Part shown: piece by piece, positions 8,034-15,552 of the stretch
Layout: each line of letters begins with the position of its first letter
Position numbering within the stretch: the stretch's first letter is position 1
Assembly (NCBI GenBank): GCA_019638705.1
Contig: JAHBTI010000023.1
Coordinates: 1-50,938 of the forward strand
Reading direction: 5' to 3'
DNA: 50,938 nt
Source of the DNA: Bacteroidota bacterium
Lineage (GTDB): Bacteria > Bacteroidota > Bacteroidia > B-17B0 > Aurantibacillaceae
The notes under the pieces: generated by a model
Databases searched by the model: none
What the model saw: only the letters and a program-made list of their open reading frames with translations
Told to the model about the DNA's origin: nothing
Program-made: the position numbers and the translations under genes

Positions 8034-9267
8034 ATTCATGCTGTATAGCAATTTTTTCTGCAATTCGCTGAATTAGATGTAAGTATGGTATAAGTAAATT
8101 ATTGTTTTTAGGTGTAGGTAAGATAACCTTGTTCTCTCGGCTTTCTCTTAAATGAACCAAGACATTTCTTATTTTCTCAATGTTTCCTTTGGCACTTTTT
8201 AGAATGCCTTTTGGTTCTGTCTCAAAAGTTTCTTTGTCGCTAATTAGTGCCGGTATTTTTAGCCCCCCGTCAAAAACGAGGTCGTTTGAAAAATATTCTT
8301 TATTGCATTCAATTTCATGTTTTATATCGTCCCAAGTGCAAAAGTCTGAAAGTAATTTTTCTAATTTGATACTATCGTCATTTTGTCTGAAGTAGTCCTT
8401 AAATTCTTCAATTAACAATTTACTGTAGTCGTTGGTGTTGTTGAGAAGGTCGGGACGTTTTATGATGTTTGTTAGTCGCTTTTTTAAGTCGTCATTCAAG
8501 TGATAGTAAGCACAATATTCTAATACTTGAAAATAGAAGATGAATTTCAATCGAACATTTGCCGTTCGTCTTGATATTTGAAATAAGTCAATTAATACTG
8601 GGTCAAATGTTGTAAAGTTGATGACTTTTGGAAAGCCGTTCGACTTTGTAATGCAAGGTGTTTTATAATCTTTCTTGTCCTGCTCCTGTTCAAATATTAC
8701 TAAAACTGGAGTTTCCCTGTCATAGTAATGCATATAGAAGTTTAAGTGTTTAGCAATAGCTACAAAATTACTTGCCGCCTTATCAAAGTCTCCTTGAATA
8801 AAGAAGTTTATTGGCTCGCGGTTTTCAAAATATTTTTGAATGTATTTTGGAAGTGTGTCTTGTTTATAATAGTCCCTGAATTTTCTTAGGTTTCGGTAAT
8901 CGGTGTCAGAGCTATTATCAGTTTCTCGAAAGCCAGTCGCAATGATTTTAAATAATTCTGTCGGTTCACCGAATGATGCTTTGAACTCTACACCCTTATA
9001 GAAAAAATTGAAAACCCGTTCTTTAATCGGGTCGTCCTGCAAAATGGGTGAAAAGATTACTTCTAAAGTTGAAGTGTCTTTATGGTAGATTGCTGAGAGT
9101 TCATTGGGGAATGAAACGTTTGCCAGCGGTGAGAAATTAGTTGTCTTTTCAAGTCTGCACATAAAAGTGGAGTCGTCCCACATTTTGGATATGTTAATGT
9201 GGTCAGTCTCTTCAACTATTTCAATCGAAGGGTTGTTATTCTTTAGTGTTTCTAAATTCTTGTCCAT
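8032..9267 (-). CDS. Large accessory protein with a possible C-terminal HEPN-type nuclease motif
   Basis: A 411-residue soluble protein with no signal peptide, in a mobile-looking cassette. I do not recognise the N-terminal 300 residues, which alternate strands and helices. Near the C-terminus KIRNVLVHLRESREN carries R367-N-x3-H372, which fits the Rx4-6H signature of HEPN ribonucleases found in toxin and abortive-infection systems. The surrounding sequence is helical as HEPN domains are. This is a motif-level suggestion only. Its stop codon lies 10 bases from the mirrored end at 8016-8030 and its start lies 30 bases from the partner copy at 9296-9310. Confidence 0.6.
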   Translation of the reverse strand: MDKNLETLKNNNPSIEIVEETDHINISKMWDDSTFMCRLEKTTNFSPLANVSFPNELSAIYHKDTSTLEVIFSPILQDDPIKERVFNFFYKGVEFKASFGEPTELFKIIATGFRETDNSSDTDYRNLRKFRDYYKQDTLPKYIQKYFENREPINFFIQGDFDKAASNFVAIAKHLNFYMHYYDRETPVLVIFEQEQDKKDYKTPCITKSNGFPKVINFTTFDPVLIDLFQISRRTANVRLKFIFYFQVLEYCAYYHLNDDLKKRLTNIIKRPDLLNNTNDYSKLLIEEFKDYFRQNDDSIKLEKLLSDFCTWDDIKHEIECNKEYFSNDLVFDGGLKIPALISDKETFETEPKGILKSAKGNIEKIRNVLVHLRESRENKVILPTPKNNNLLIPYLHLIQRIAEKIAIQHE

Positions 9268-9290
9268 AGGATTTTATTACGTGTGTCGTC

Positions 9291-9326
9291 TTTTTAGCAT
9301 TACTGCCAACTCTCTAATATGCGCAA
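9291..9326. other. Cassette-end recombination-like site (right edge of island 1)
   Basis: AGCATTACTGCCAAC (9296-9310) is the mirror of GTTGGCAGTAGTGCT (8016-8030) with one mismatch, so the HEPN-like gene is bracketed by inverted 15-base ends. It is followed by AACTCTCTAATATGCG (9308-9323), which also follows the matching end of island 2 (24678-24693). ATGCGCAA (9319-9326) has a complement at 9403-9410, so the outer site may be palindromic as well. The rest of the gap up to the flotillin gene (9327-9537) holds nothing recognisable. Confidence 0.5.
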
Positions 9327-9537
9327 CTCCACAAACCTACAAAACCTTACTCATTTTTACAATAAATAATTGTGCCTCAGCAAACTGAAAGTTGTTTTAC
9401 CTTGCGCATTTTGTATATCTGCTTCTTAATTTTATTGTGCATATCTGCAACAGATATGTAAAATGCGAAACGTATTTTCCAACTAAAAAACCCGTGAGAG
9501 AAAAAGACTATTCACTCTTCTCAAAACAAAAATTATT

Positions 9538-11055
9538 CTATTCCGTTTCCTTTTCTTCTTCATTATTAGTTTCATTGGCTTGCGGCGCGTTTTCTGCACC
9601 TTTCAAATATGCAGGTAAATTCAATCCTGCCATATTAAACAAATCGTTTAAGGGCGGCACGGTTTTCATCATACCCGAAACAAAATTTGCTGTTGAGCCT
9701 GTTCCGTTTTCATTATTGCCCGAATCCCAAACAGTAATTTTATCAATCTTAATATTTTTAACTGCCTCCACTTGTGTTTTTACCAATTCAGGTAATTTTT
9801 CAATCAGCAATAATTGGAATGCTTTTGTCGGGTCGCCGCCTGCTGCTGAAACAACTTCCTTATAACCCTCTGCCTGTTTTGTCAAAATTTCAAACAGGCC
9901 TTTTGCTTCTGCTTCCATTTTTGCGAAAATAGCATCTGCTTCGCCTTTTGCATTTTCTCTTATTCTTTCTGCTTCGGCTTGCGCTTCAATAATGGCGCGT
10001 TGTTTGGCAATTTCGGCGGGTACTACAATATTGGCAATTTGTGTGGAACGTTCTCTTTCCGAACGCGCCAACTCTGCTTTCTGTTCTGCCAAATACGCTT
10101 CTTCCAAGGCTTTGGCTTGTTGAATTTTTTCGGCAGAAATAGCAATGCGTAATGATTCCGCTTCTTTTTCTCTTCTTAACGCTTCCGAATTTGCAATGGC
10201 TATTTTAGCTTCGTTTTCGCCTTTTATGGCAATGGCGTTGGCTTCAGAAGTTTTTATTCTCGTATCCCTTTCCGCTTCAGCTTTACCAATGGTTTCATCT
10301 TTCGCGGCAGTAGCAATGCTTATCTCTCTATCCTTTTGCGTAATCGCAATTTTTACATCGCGGTCGCGGTGAGTTTCTGCTATCTGTGTATCTTTTTCTC
10401 TGTCGGCTAATGCTTTTCCTGTTTCACCGATTTTTTCCTGTTCGGCAACGCTTACTTTCGCTTCGTTTATTGCTTTGGCTGCCGCTTCTTTTCCTAATGC
10501 TTCAATGTAACCCGATTCATCTTTAATATCGGTAACGTTTACATTGATGAGTTTTAATCCGATTTTTTTCAATTCGCTGTCCACGTTTTTTGAAATGTTG
10601 TCCAAAAATTTATCGCGGTCAGAATTAATTTCTTCAATGGTCATGGTGGCAATCACCAAGCGCAATTGTCCGAACAAAATGTCTTTTGCCAATTCCTGAA
10701 TTTGTTCGGCAGATAAGCCCAACAATCTTTCGGCAGCTGTATTCATGTTGTCGGTTTCGGTTGAAATGGCAATGGTAAAACGGCAAGGCACGTCCACACG
10801 AATATTTTGCCGGCTGAGCGCATTGGTCAAATTCGCTTCAATGGACAAAGGCTTTAAATCCAAAAAAGCAAAGTCTTGAATTACGGGCCAAATAAACGCA
10901 CCGCCACCGTGAACACATTTGGCGGAAGCTCCGCCTGTGCGCCCATAGATTACTAATATTTTATCCGAAGGGCATCTTTTATACCTTGATACCAATGCAG
11001 AGATTGTTACAAATACTACAATCGCCGTTACTACAATAATTGCTGTTATTCCCAT
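9538..11055 (-). CDS. Flotillin-like SPFH/band-7 membrane scaffold protein
   Basis: A 505-residue protein with an N-terminal hydrophobic anchor (residues 1-18), then an SPFH/band-7 domain: GRTGGASAKCVHGGGAFIWP, LTNALSRQNIRVDVPCRFTI and VTDIKDESGYIEALG are diagnostic of the flotillin/FloT/YqiK group (quoted segments are 20 residues or fewer). Residues of about 200 to 400 are a long Ala/Glu-rich coiled coil used for oligomerisation. The C-terminus is acidic. Flotillins organise membrane microdomains. The gene lies 11 bases after the NfeD-like gene 11067-11642, a pairing also seen in B. subtilis yuaF-yuaG (floT). Confidence 0.92.
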   Translation of the reverse strand: MGITAIIVVTAIVVFVTISALVSRYKRCPSDKILVIYGRTGGASAKCVHGGGAFIWPVIQDFAFLDLKPLSIEANLTNALSRQNIRVDVPCRFTIAISTETDNMNTAAERLLGLSAEQIQELAKDILFGQLRLVIATMTIEEINSDRDKFLDNISKNVDSELKKIGLKLINVNVTDIKDESGYIEALGKEAAAKAINEAKVSVAEQEKIGETGKALADREKDTQIAETHRDRDVKIAITQKDREISIATAAKDETIGKAEAERDTRIKTSEANAIAIKGENEAKIAIANSEALRREKEAESLRIAISAEKIQQAKALEEAYLAEQKAELARSERERSTQIANIVVPAEIAKQRAIIEAQAEAERIRENAKGEADAIFAKMEAEAKGLFEILTKQAEGYKEVVSAAGGDPTKAFQLLLIEKLPELVKTQVEAVKNIKIDKITVWDSGNNENGTGSTANFVSGMMKTVPPLNDLFNMAGLNLPAYLKGAENAPQANETNNEEEKETE

Positions 11056-11066
11056 ATTTTTTGTTT

Positions 11067-11642
11067 TTAAATTTTTTCTACTATTAAAATATTATCGTTT
11101 TCTATCTTCACTACTTTCACCATAGCGTTTGACGGAATTTTATCATTTTCGGTCATTGCATCTAATTCGTGAACCGCTCCCTTAACGCTAATCAACACTT
11201 TTCCTTTTCCCGATTTTTTTTCGGGAATGCTAAGATAAACTTCCGCAGTTTTATTTAACGTGTTTGTTATTTTAAAGGAGTTGTCTTCTGCCAGTTTCTG
11301 AACTTGTTTTATGATGAAGAAAAACAAATACACAAACAAAATACCCACAGCTACCGACAGCAGAATTAAACCCGCTCTGTTTTGAATACTTGAGTAAAAC
11401 GAAATGCCTGTCCAACTGAAACCAAGCAAAAAATTAATAAGGTTTCGGAAGGAAAACAGTTGAAAAGGCGTGTCAGCACTATCAAGATTACTGTCAAAGT
11501 CGGCTTCTATTCCGTCAAATGCATCTGCACCAACAAATGTCATTATTGTTTGAATGATGAATATTAAACTCGTTACGCCGGCAATGCACCAAAACGTTTT
11601 TTGTAATGTATCCAAGTTTTCTATCAGTTCCATAATCGTCAT
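11067..11642 (-). CDS. NfeD/YuaF-like membrane protein, flotillin partner
   Basis: A 191-residue protein with an N-terminal hydrophobic segment, a second and third membrane helix in the region of residues 60-112, and a C-terminal soluble domain of about 70 residues rich in beta strands (GKGKVLISVKGAVHELDA, MVKVVKIENDNILIV). This matches the OB-fold tail of NfeD-like proteins, which sit beside SPFH proteins and probably tune their assembly. The start is ATG at 11640-11642 (MTIMELI) or the internal ATG three codons later. It is almost certainly co-transcribed with the flotillin. Confidence 0.8.
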   Translation of the reverse strand: MTIMELIENLDTLQKTFWCIAGVTSLIFIIQTIMTFVGADAFDGIEADFDSNLDSADTPFQLFSFRNLINFLLGFSWTGISFYSSIQNRAGLILLSVAVGILFVYLFFFIIKQVQKLAEDNSFKITNTLNKTAEVYLSIPEKKSGKGKVLISVKGAVHELDAMTENDKIPSNAMVKVVKIENDNILIVEKI

Positions 11643-11669
11643 AGTTACGAAATTATTTTGTAATAATCA

Positions 11670-11711
11670 TTATTTACTTTTCTCAATCTCAAAGCCAAAA
11701 TCCAAAACTTC
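11670..11711 (-). pseudogene. Stray duplicate of the gldH 3' end
   Basis: The minus strand here reads VLDFGFEIEKSK and a stop, almost identical to the last codons of gldH (IMDFGFEIEKSK, stop at 13458). The DNA is identical over roughly 30 bases apart from one or two changes. It is a fragment of only about 13 codons and not a gene. It suggests that a copy of gldH, or a recombination involving its 3' end, once lay here. Confidence 0.6.
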
Positions 11712-11725
11712 TAAAAAATAGAAAA

Positions 11726-11775
11726 GCACGAAGAAAAAACCTCCGTGCCTTTGTGTTTCTGTGCCTCTGTGTTTA
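11726..11775. repeat. Dispersed palindromic repeat, family C copy 2
   Basis: The words GTGCCTTTGTGTTTC and GTGCCTCTGTGTTTA match the arms of the copies at 4315-4419 and 19093-19157. Here the second arm is clear and the first is short (CACGAAG...CCGTG). It lies just past the stop codon of the hemerythrin gene, the same placement relative to a minus-strand 3' end as in the other two copies. Confidence 0.65.
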
Positions 11776-11779
11776 TTTT

Positions 11780-12268
11780 CTACGCTTTCCAAAACTCATC
11801 GCTCAGGTTATCGCAAAAATTTGAATGAGTGTCAGAAACATGAACGGTTTCTATATCTTGCATTTGCGCTGCTGTGGCTGCCTGCTGAATTTCATTAAAC
11901 AATACTCTTTCTTCAAAACGTATATGCCTTTCCAATTCTTCTTCTATGCGGTTAAGGTTTTTTATTAAGTCATCGCTTTTATGAAAAAGGCGTTTTAGTC
12001 GTTGATGTTCATGCAGGGCTTTTTTCACGTTTTCGTTATCGGCAGGAAGAATTGGAAACAGATATTTTTCTTCCGCTTCAAAATGCGGTGCAAGGTGTGT
12101 TTCCCAAAACCAATCGGCATAAACTTTAATGCGTTCGGGTGAAATGTCCCGCTTAAAGCCTTGCCTTATTTTCCAGCAAAGCAGCAAACCGTGATGATGT
12201 TCACGGCTTAACGGCTGCAAGGCAGAGTGACGTTTTATGGGCTTGTTTTTATTGTTTATATCGTTCAT
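11780..12268 (-). CDS. Hemerythrin HHE domain protein
   Basis: A 162-residue four-helix protein with metal-binding histidines and acids: SREHHHGLLLCWKIRQG near residue 21, HLAPHFEAEEKYLFP near 53, HEHQRLKRLFHK and a final HIRFEERVLFNEI. The spacing fits a di-iron hemerythrin-like fold that could bind O2 or NO. Its start codon overlaps the stop of the ric gene by four bases (ATGA type), so the two are translated together. That coupling suggests a role in iron-sulfur repair or NO defence; the exact ligand is not shown by sequence. Confidence 0.85.
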   Translation of the reverse strand: MNDINNKNKPIKRHSALQPLSREHHHGLLLCWKIRQGFKRDISPERIKVYADWFWETHLAPHFEAEEKYLFPILPADNENVKKALHEHQRLKRLFHKSDDLIKNLNRIEEELERHIRFEERVLFNEIQQAATAAQMQDIETVHVSDTHSNFCDNLSDEFWKA

Positions 12269-12987
12269 GCCATGCTCTTCTCCATTTCCACCGCTTTTGG
12301 AAAGAGAATGTTGTTTTCCAAATGAATGTGCAGGTGCAGGTCGTCTTCAAATTCTTTGAGCAAAGCAAACGTTACACGATAGGTATTGCAGGCATCGGCA
12401 GGCGGTGTATAATTTTGCGTGAGTGCAGAAATTTTGCGGAAACGCTCGCCTTCAACATCGTGCTCGTGCTGCATCATGGCAACGGGGTTTTGCACCGTGC
12501 CGAATGGCGGCGGATTAAACGCTTCGTTGGCATTTTTTGCTTTTACCATGTTGCGGATAAAAGGAAACAATATCAGTTCTTCTTTTTTCATGTGCGCCGT
12601 CAGTTCACCTGCCGAGCCGTTGAACAGTTGCTCCACTTCCGGCAGTTCGGGGTGCTGGCTGCCATGCACTTTCACCACTTTATTCAAAAAAGGTTTTATT
12701 TCCTGAATTTTTTGCTCCACATAGCGGTGGTGTTTTTTCTCAATATAATCCGCCAGCAAATCAAGCTCCCATGTGTTGAAGTCTGTTGATTGGTTGTTAT
12801 TCTGCTGTACAACTTGCTCCAATTTTTCAATCAGCGCGTTACTTTCAATGTTCTTTTTTTCGCAGGCATCTGCAATATTACGATTGCCGTTGCAGCAAAA
12901 ATCAATGCCGTGGTTTTTGAAAACCGATGCGGTGCGGTAGTCTTGCGCTACCAGTTCACCAACAATACTTTTTTCTGTGATAGTCAT
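12265..12987 (-). CDS. ric: Iron-sulfur cluster repair di-iron protein (Ric/ScdA/YtfE family)
   Basis: Repairs Fe-S clusters damaged by nitric oxide or oxidants. Residues 1 to about 65 are the ScdA N-terminal domain with the conserved GIDFCCNGNRNIADACEKK region. The rest is a hemerythrin-like domain with His ligands in EKKHHRYVEQ, VHGSQHPELPEV, LTAHMKKEELILFP, MQHEHDVEGE and LHLHIHLENNILFP. The length of 240 is normal. The gene leads a two-gene operon with the hemerythrin gene downstream and has a recognisable promoter with an overlapping palindrome (13012-13050). Confidence 0.95.
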   Translation of the reverse strand: MTITEKSIVGELVAQDYRTASVFKNHGIDFCCNGNRNIADACEKKNIESNALIEKLEQVVQQNNNQSTDFNTWELDLLADYIEKKHHRYVEQKIQEIKPFLNKVVKVHGSQHPELPEVEQLFNGSAGELTAHMKKEELILFPFIRNMVKAKNANEAFNPPPFGTVQNPVAMMQHEHDVEGERFRKISALTQNYTPPADACNTYRVTFALLKEFEDDLHLHIHLENNILFPKAVEMEKSMA

Positions 12988-13011
12988 AATTTATCCGATT
13001 TTTTATGGGAA

Positions 13012-13050
13012 CAAAGATACAAGCAATTTCATTTCGGACAAAATTATCCG
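13012..13050 (-). promoter_or_regulatory. Promoter with overlapping operator-like palindrome for ric-hemerythrin
   Basis: On the minus strand TATCTTTG (13012-13019) is a perfect TAnnTTTG -7 element. A TTTTG containing the -33 TTG (13039-13041) lies exactly 19 bases upstream, the usual Bacteroidota spacing. The -33 is embedded in CGGACAAAATTATCCG (13035-13050), an inverted repeat with CGGA/TCCG ends, which is a plausible site for a redox- or NO-responsive repressor. Which regulator binds cannot be told from the sequence. Confidence 0.6.
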
Positions 13051-13096
13051 TAATTATTTTAAGATTATATACCATTTGTCTTTTCTACCTCTTTTG

Positions 13097-13432
13097 TTAT
13101 TTGTTATAAATACTCGGGTTCAAAACCTTTTCTAAATCGCCGATTTTGAGCAAGTCTTCAATTGTCTGCTGAATACAGTTTCTTGTCAGTTCCTTAACAA
13201 ACAAGTCGGGTGGTGTTTGATAAAGCCCATGTAGATTTTGCCCTGTTTTTTTGTCTTCGGCAATGGCTGTTTGCAAGTAGTTGTATGTCCAAACATTTAG
13301 CCCGTAGTGTCTTCCGTCTTCTAAGTCCACAAGAATATTACAAAAATCGTTTTCAATGTCCCAGTTATTGGGGTCAACTTTTTCAAACTCTAACCACAGC
13401 GTAAAATCTATTTTTGTTGGTTGTTTGCCCAT
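13097..13432 (-). CDS. Conserved hypothetical protein
   Basis: Starting from the ATG that gives MGKQPTKIDFTLWLEFEKVD, the product is 111 residues, soluble, with strand-rich text (FCNILVDLEDGRHYGLNVWT) and a helical end. A longer frame to 13486 adds a basic N-terminus that overlaps the gldH 3' end and is less likely. I do not recognise the family. There is no signal peptide, so it should be cytoplasmic. Confidence 0.6.
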   Translation of the reverse strand: MGKQPTKIDFTLWLEFEKVDPNNWDIENDFCNILVDLEDGRHYGLNVWTYNYLQTAIAEDKKTGQNLHGLYQTPPDLFVKELTRNCIQQTIEDLLKIGDLEKVLNPSIYNK

Positions 13433-13457
13433 ACATTTTCGTGCCTTTAAAAAAAGA

Positions 13458-13940
13458 CTACTTACTTTTCTCAATCTCAAAACCAAAATCCATAATCATG
13501 GGCAGAGGGTCTTGGCGCATGGCTTGCTCAAAAACAAATTTATACGTCCCCTCTTGGGCAAAACGCACATTTTTTTTAATGGGAGCTTTAAAATCAAAAA
13601 TATCGCCCACGCCGCTGCCCTGCCATTCGCCTTTGCTGTTTGCCAGCACCACTTCCATAGTATCGGTGCGCACCATGTCGTCAGGATAGATGGTAGTAAC
13701 AAATAAAAAAATGTTACTGTACGGATAAGTGTCTGCATGGCGTATCATCAGCGATATGTTGTTGAGCGTTTGTGTGTCGGTAATATCCACACTAAACACG
13801 GCTTTGTCTTTCGCCGCCCATTCGTTGTTTGCAAACGTTTTGTATTTGCTGTACACCACATTTTTATTGCACGATGAAGCAAACAAAAGAAAAGCAATCA
13901 AAAAAATTGCGCTGCTATTTTTGAGGAGAGTTTTTGTCAT
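13458..13940 (-). CDS. gldH: Gliding motility lipoprotein GldH
   Basis: A 160-residue lipoprotein with signal and lipobox FLLFASSC, then the GldH domain (VVYSKYKTFANNEWAAKDKA, LMIRHADTYPYSNIFLFV, IYPDDMVRTDTMEVVLA). GldH is needed for gliding and chitin use in Flavobacterium johnsoniae and is widespread in Bacteroidota, including non-gliders. The ATG at 13938-13940 gives the signal peptide directly. A much longer in-frame extension to 14195 is basic, antisense-free but unconserved in look, and was discarded. The gene overlaps the end of the PSP1/RicT-like gene by 26 bases, an arrangement often seen in the phylum. Confidence 0.9.
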   Translation of the reverse strand: MTKTLLKNSSAIFLIAFLLFASSCNKNVVYSKYKTFANNEWAAKDKAVFSVDITDTQTLNNISLMIRHADTYPYSNIFLFVTTIYPDDMVRTDTMEVVLANSKGEWQGSGVGDIFDFKAPIKKNVRFAQEGTYKFVFEQAMRQDPLPMIMDFGFEIEKSK

Positions 13941-15228
13941 TGTTTCTTGGTTGTTGATTTTGTTTTTTATGTTGTTGAGGTCTGTTTCCCTGATTTGGGC
14001 GCGGTTTGTTGCCCTGCGGTCTGTTTTGATGTTGCGCTTTGTTTTGCGGCTTCTGACTTTGTTGCGCTTGTGGCTTCTGACCTTTACCTTTTGACTTTTG
14101 ACTTCTCTGTTTCCCTTTTTTGTCAAAGCGCGTAAGGCTGTCTTGCCCCACCACGTTTTCAAAGGCAGGCTCTTCAACCGCCGTATATTTTTCAATCTGA
14201 ATTTTTGAAGCAGTCAGTTCATCGGGTTTTTCGCCTTTAGCGTTTGCTTCCACAACGGTTTTCACATCTTCAATTTTCACAGGAATAAACACCGTAGGCT
14301 CGCTGCGATAGCTGAACCACATCAGCCTGCCGAAAATGTCAATCTTTTGAAGAAAAGCATCGTCTTTTTTGGTTTGCAGTTTTTTTCCGTCTAAGTCAGG
14401 AAATTCTTTTAAGGCTTCGGCGTAGCTGTCCAATTCATAATTTAAACAGCATTTTAATTTTCCGCATTGCCCCGCAAGTTTCAGCGGATTTAATGATAAT
14501 TGCTGATAACGCGCCGCGCTTGTACTCACCGTTCTAAAATCAGTCAGCCATGTGCTGCAACACAATTCCCGTCCGCAAGAGCCAATACCACCCAAACGCG
14601 AGGCTTCCTGCCGCGAGCCGATTTGCCGCATTTCAATGCGCACTCTAAATTCTTCGGCTAAGGCTTTTATTAACTGACGGAAATCCACGCGCGCATCGGC
14701 GGTGTAATAAAATACGGCTTTTGATTTGTCGCCCTGATATTCCACATCGCTCAGCTTCATGTCAAGTCCCATTTGCAAAGCAATGGTGCGCGCACGGTAC
14801 ATGGTGCTTGTTTCCAACGCCTGTGCCTCGCGCCATTTGTCAATATCCGTTTGTTTGGCTTTGCGGTACAGCTTTTTAATTTCTTCGCTGTCAAAATTCA
14901 CGTTGCGTTTTTTCAGTTGCAGTTTTACCAGCTCGCCTGTTAAAGACACCGTTCCCATATCGTGCCCCGACTGGGCTTCTACGGCAACGGCATCGCCAAC
15001 ATTCAGCGACAGATTATTTACGTTTTTAAAAAATTCTTTGCGCGAATTTTTAAAACGGACTTCTACTATATCACAAGCTTTTTGCCCTTGGGGCAGGCTC
15101 ATGTTCCCGAGCCAGTCAAAAACGGTTAATTTATTACAACTGTCGGCAATGCCACAAGAACCGTTGTTTCCGCAACCCGCAGGAACTCCGTTTTTTGACG
15201 TACCGCAACCTCCACTACTACAAGACAT
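13915..15228 (-). CDS. PSP1/RicT (YaaT)-like regulatory iron-sulfur protein
   Basis: A 437-residue cytoplasmic protein. The N-terminus is rich in Cys and Gly (MSCSSGGCGTSKNGVPAGCG). The PSP1 domain follows, with DIVEVRFKNSRKEFF, FYYTADARVDFRQLIKALA, RIEMRQIGSRQEA, and the signature GIGSCGRELCCSTWL and GQCGKLKCCLNYE, whose cysteines bind an Fe-S cluster in RicT. The last 80 residues are a low-complexity Gln/Lys/Asn/Pro tail, unlike B. subtilis YaaT. In B. subtilis RicT acts with RicA and RicF on RNA processing by RNase Y; in Bacteroidota the role is inferred only. Confidence 0.88.
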   Translation of the reverse strand: MSCSSGGCGTSKNGVPAGCGNNGSCGIADSCNKLTVFDWLGNMSLPQGQKACDIVEVRFKNSRKEFFKNVNNLSLNVGDAVAVEAQSGHDMGTVSLTGELVKLQLKKRNVNFDSEEIKKLYRKAKQTDIDKWREAQALETSTMYRARTIALQMGLDMKLSDVEYQGDKSKAVFYYTADARVDFRQLIKALAEEFRVRIEMRQIGSRQEASRLGGIGSCGRELCCSTWLTDFRTVSTSAARYQQLSLNPLKLAGQCGKLKCCLNYELDSYAEALKEFPDLDGKKLQTKKDDAFLQKIDIFGRLMWFSYRSEPTVFIPVKIEDVKTVVEANAKGEKPDELTASKIQIEKYTAVEEPAFENVVGQDSLTRFDKKGKQRSQKSKGKGQKPQAQQSQKPQNKAQHQNRPQGNKPRPNQGNRPQQHKKQNQQPRNNDKNSPQK

Positions 15229-15295
15229 ATATTTAAAAAAATTACGCCTAAAGATAGGAAGTTTAAGTGAGATGTTTAAAGTTGGAAGGAAAAAG

Positions 15296-15493
15296 TTAAA
15301 AGATTGAAGTCAGAAAATGAACCAACGACACCACAGCAAAAATAAGACCGGCAAACGCCAACACAGAATAAGGATTGGCAAAATTAATTGTCCAGCCGAG
15401 TAAAGGAATACGCTTTGGCGGGAAAAGCCGTTTATCTTCTCTGTTAAAATAAAACAGTCCCCAAATCCAGTTTGAATTATCGTGTTCGTTCAT
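15296..15493 (-). CDS. DUF5808-like small membrane protein
   Basis: From ATG at 15493 the product is 65 residues: MNEHDNSNWIWGLFYFNRED, then RLFPPKRIPLLGWTINFANP and a C-terminal membrane helix (VLAFAGLIFAVVSLVHFLT). The W-x-WGLFYFNxEDxRLFxPKR and GWTxNFANP pattern is that of the DUF5808 family, usually found in membrane proteins or next to them. Function unknown. Eight further codons upstream (to 15517) are possible but less likely. Confidence 0.75.
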   Translation of the reverse strand: MNEHDNSNWIWGLFYFNREDKRLFPPKRIPLLGWTINFANPYSVLAFAGLIFAVVSLVHFLTSIF

Positions 15494-15538
15494 CACTAAA
15501 AAATGTTTTATGGTCAAATGTATGAATTTTCTTTTTCA

Positions 15539-15546
15539 TACTTTTG
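15539..15546 (+). promoter_or_regulatory. Candidate -7 promoter element, nearly leaderless
   Basis: TACTTTTG fits TAnnTTTG and ends six bases before the GTG at 15553, the likely start of the outer-membrane protein gene. A TTG start at 15544 would overlap the promoter element itself, which argues against it. No good -33 TTG is seen. Confidence 0.4.
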
Positions 15547-15552
15547 AACGGT

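Noticed and set aside
12322..12789. 155-codon plus-strand frame
   Set aside because: Antisense to ric; no family features.
13941..14195. N-terminal extension of gldH
   Set aside because: It is basic, lies within the 3' end of the RicT-like gene in another frame, and would place the lipoprotein signal in the middle of the protein.
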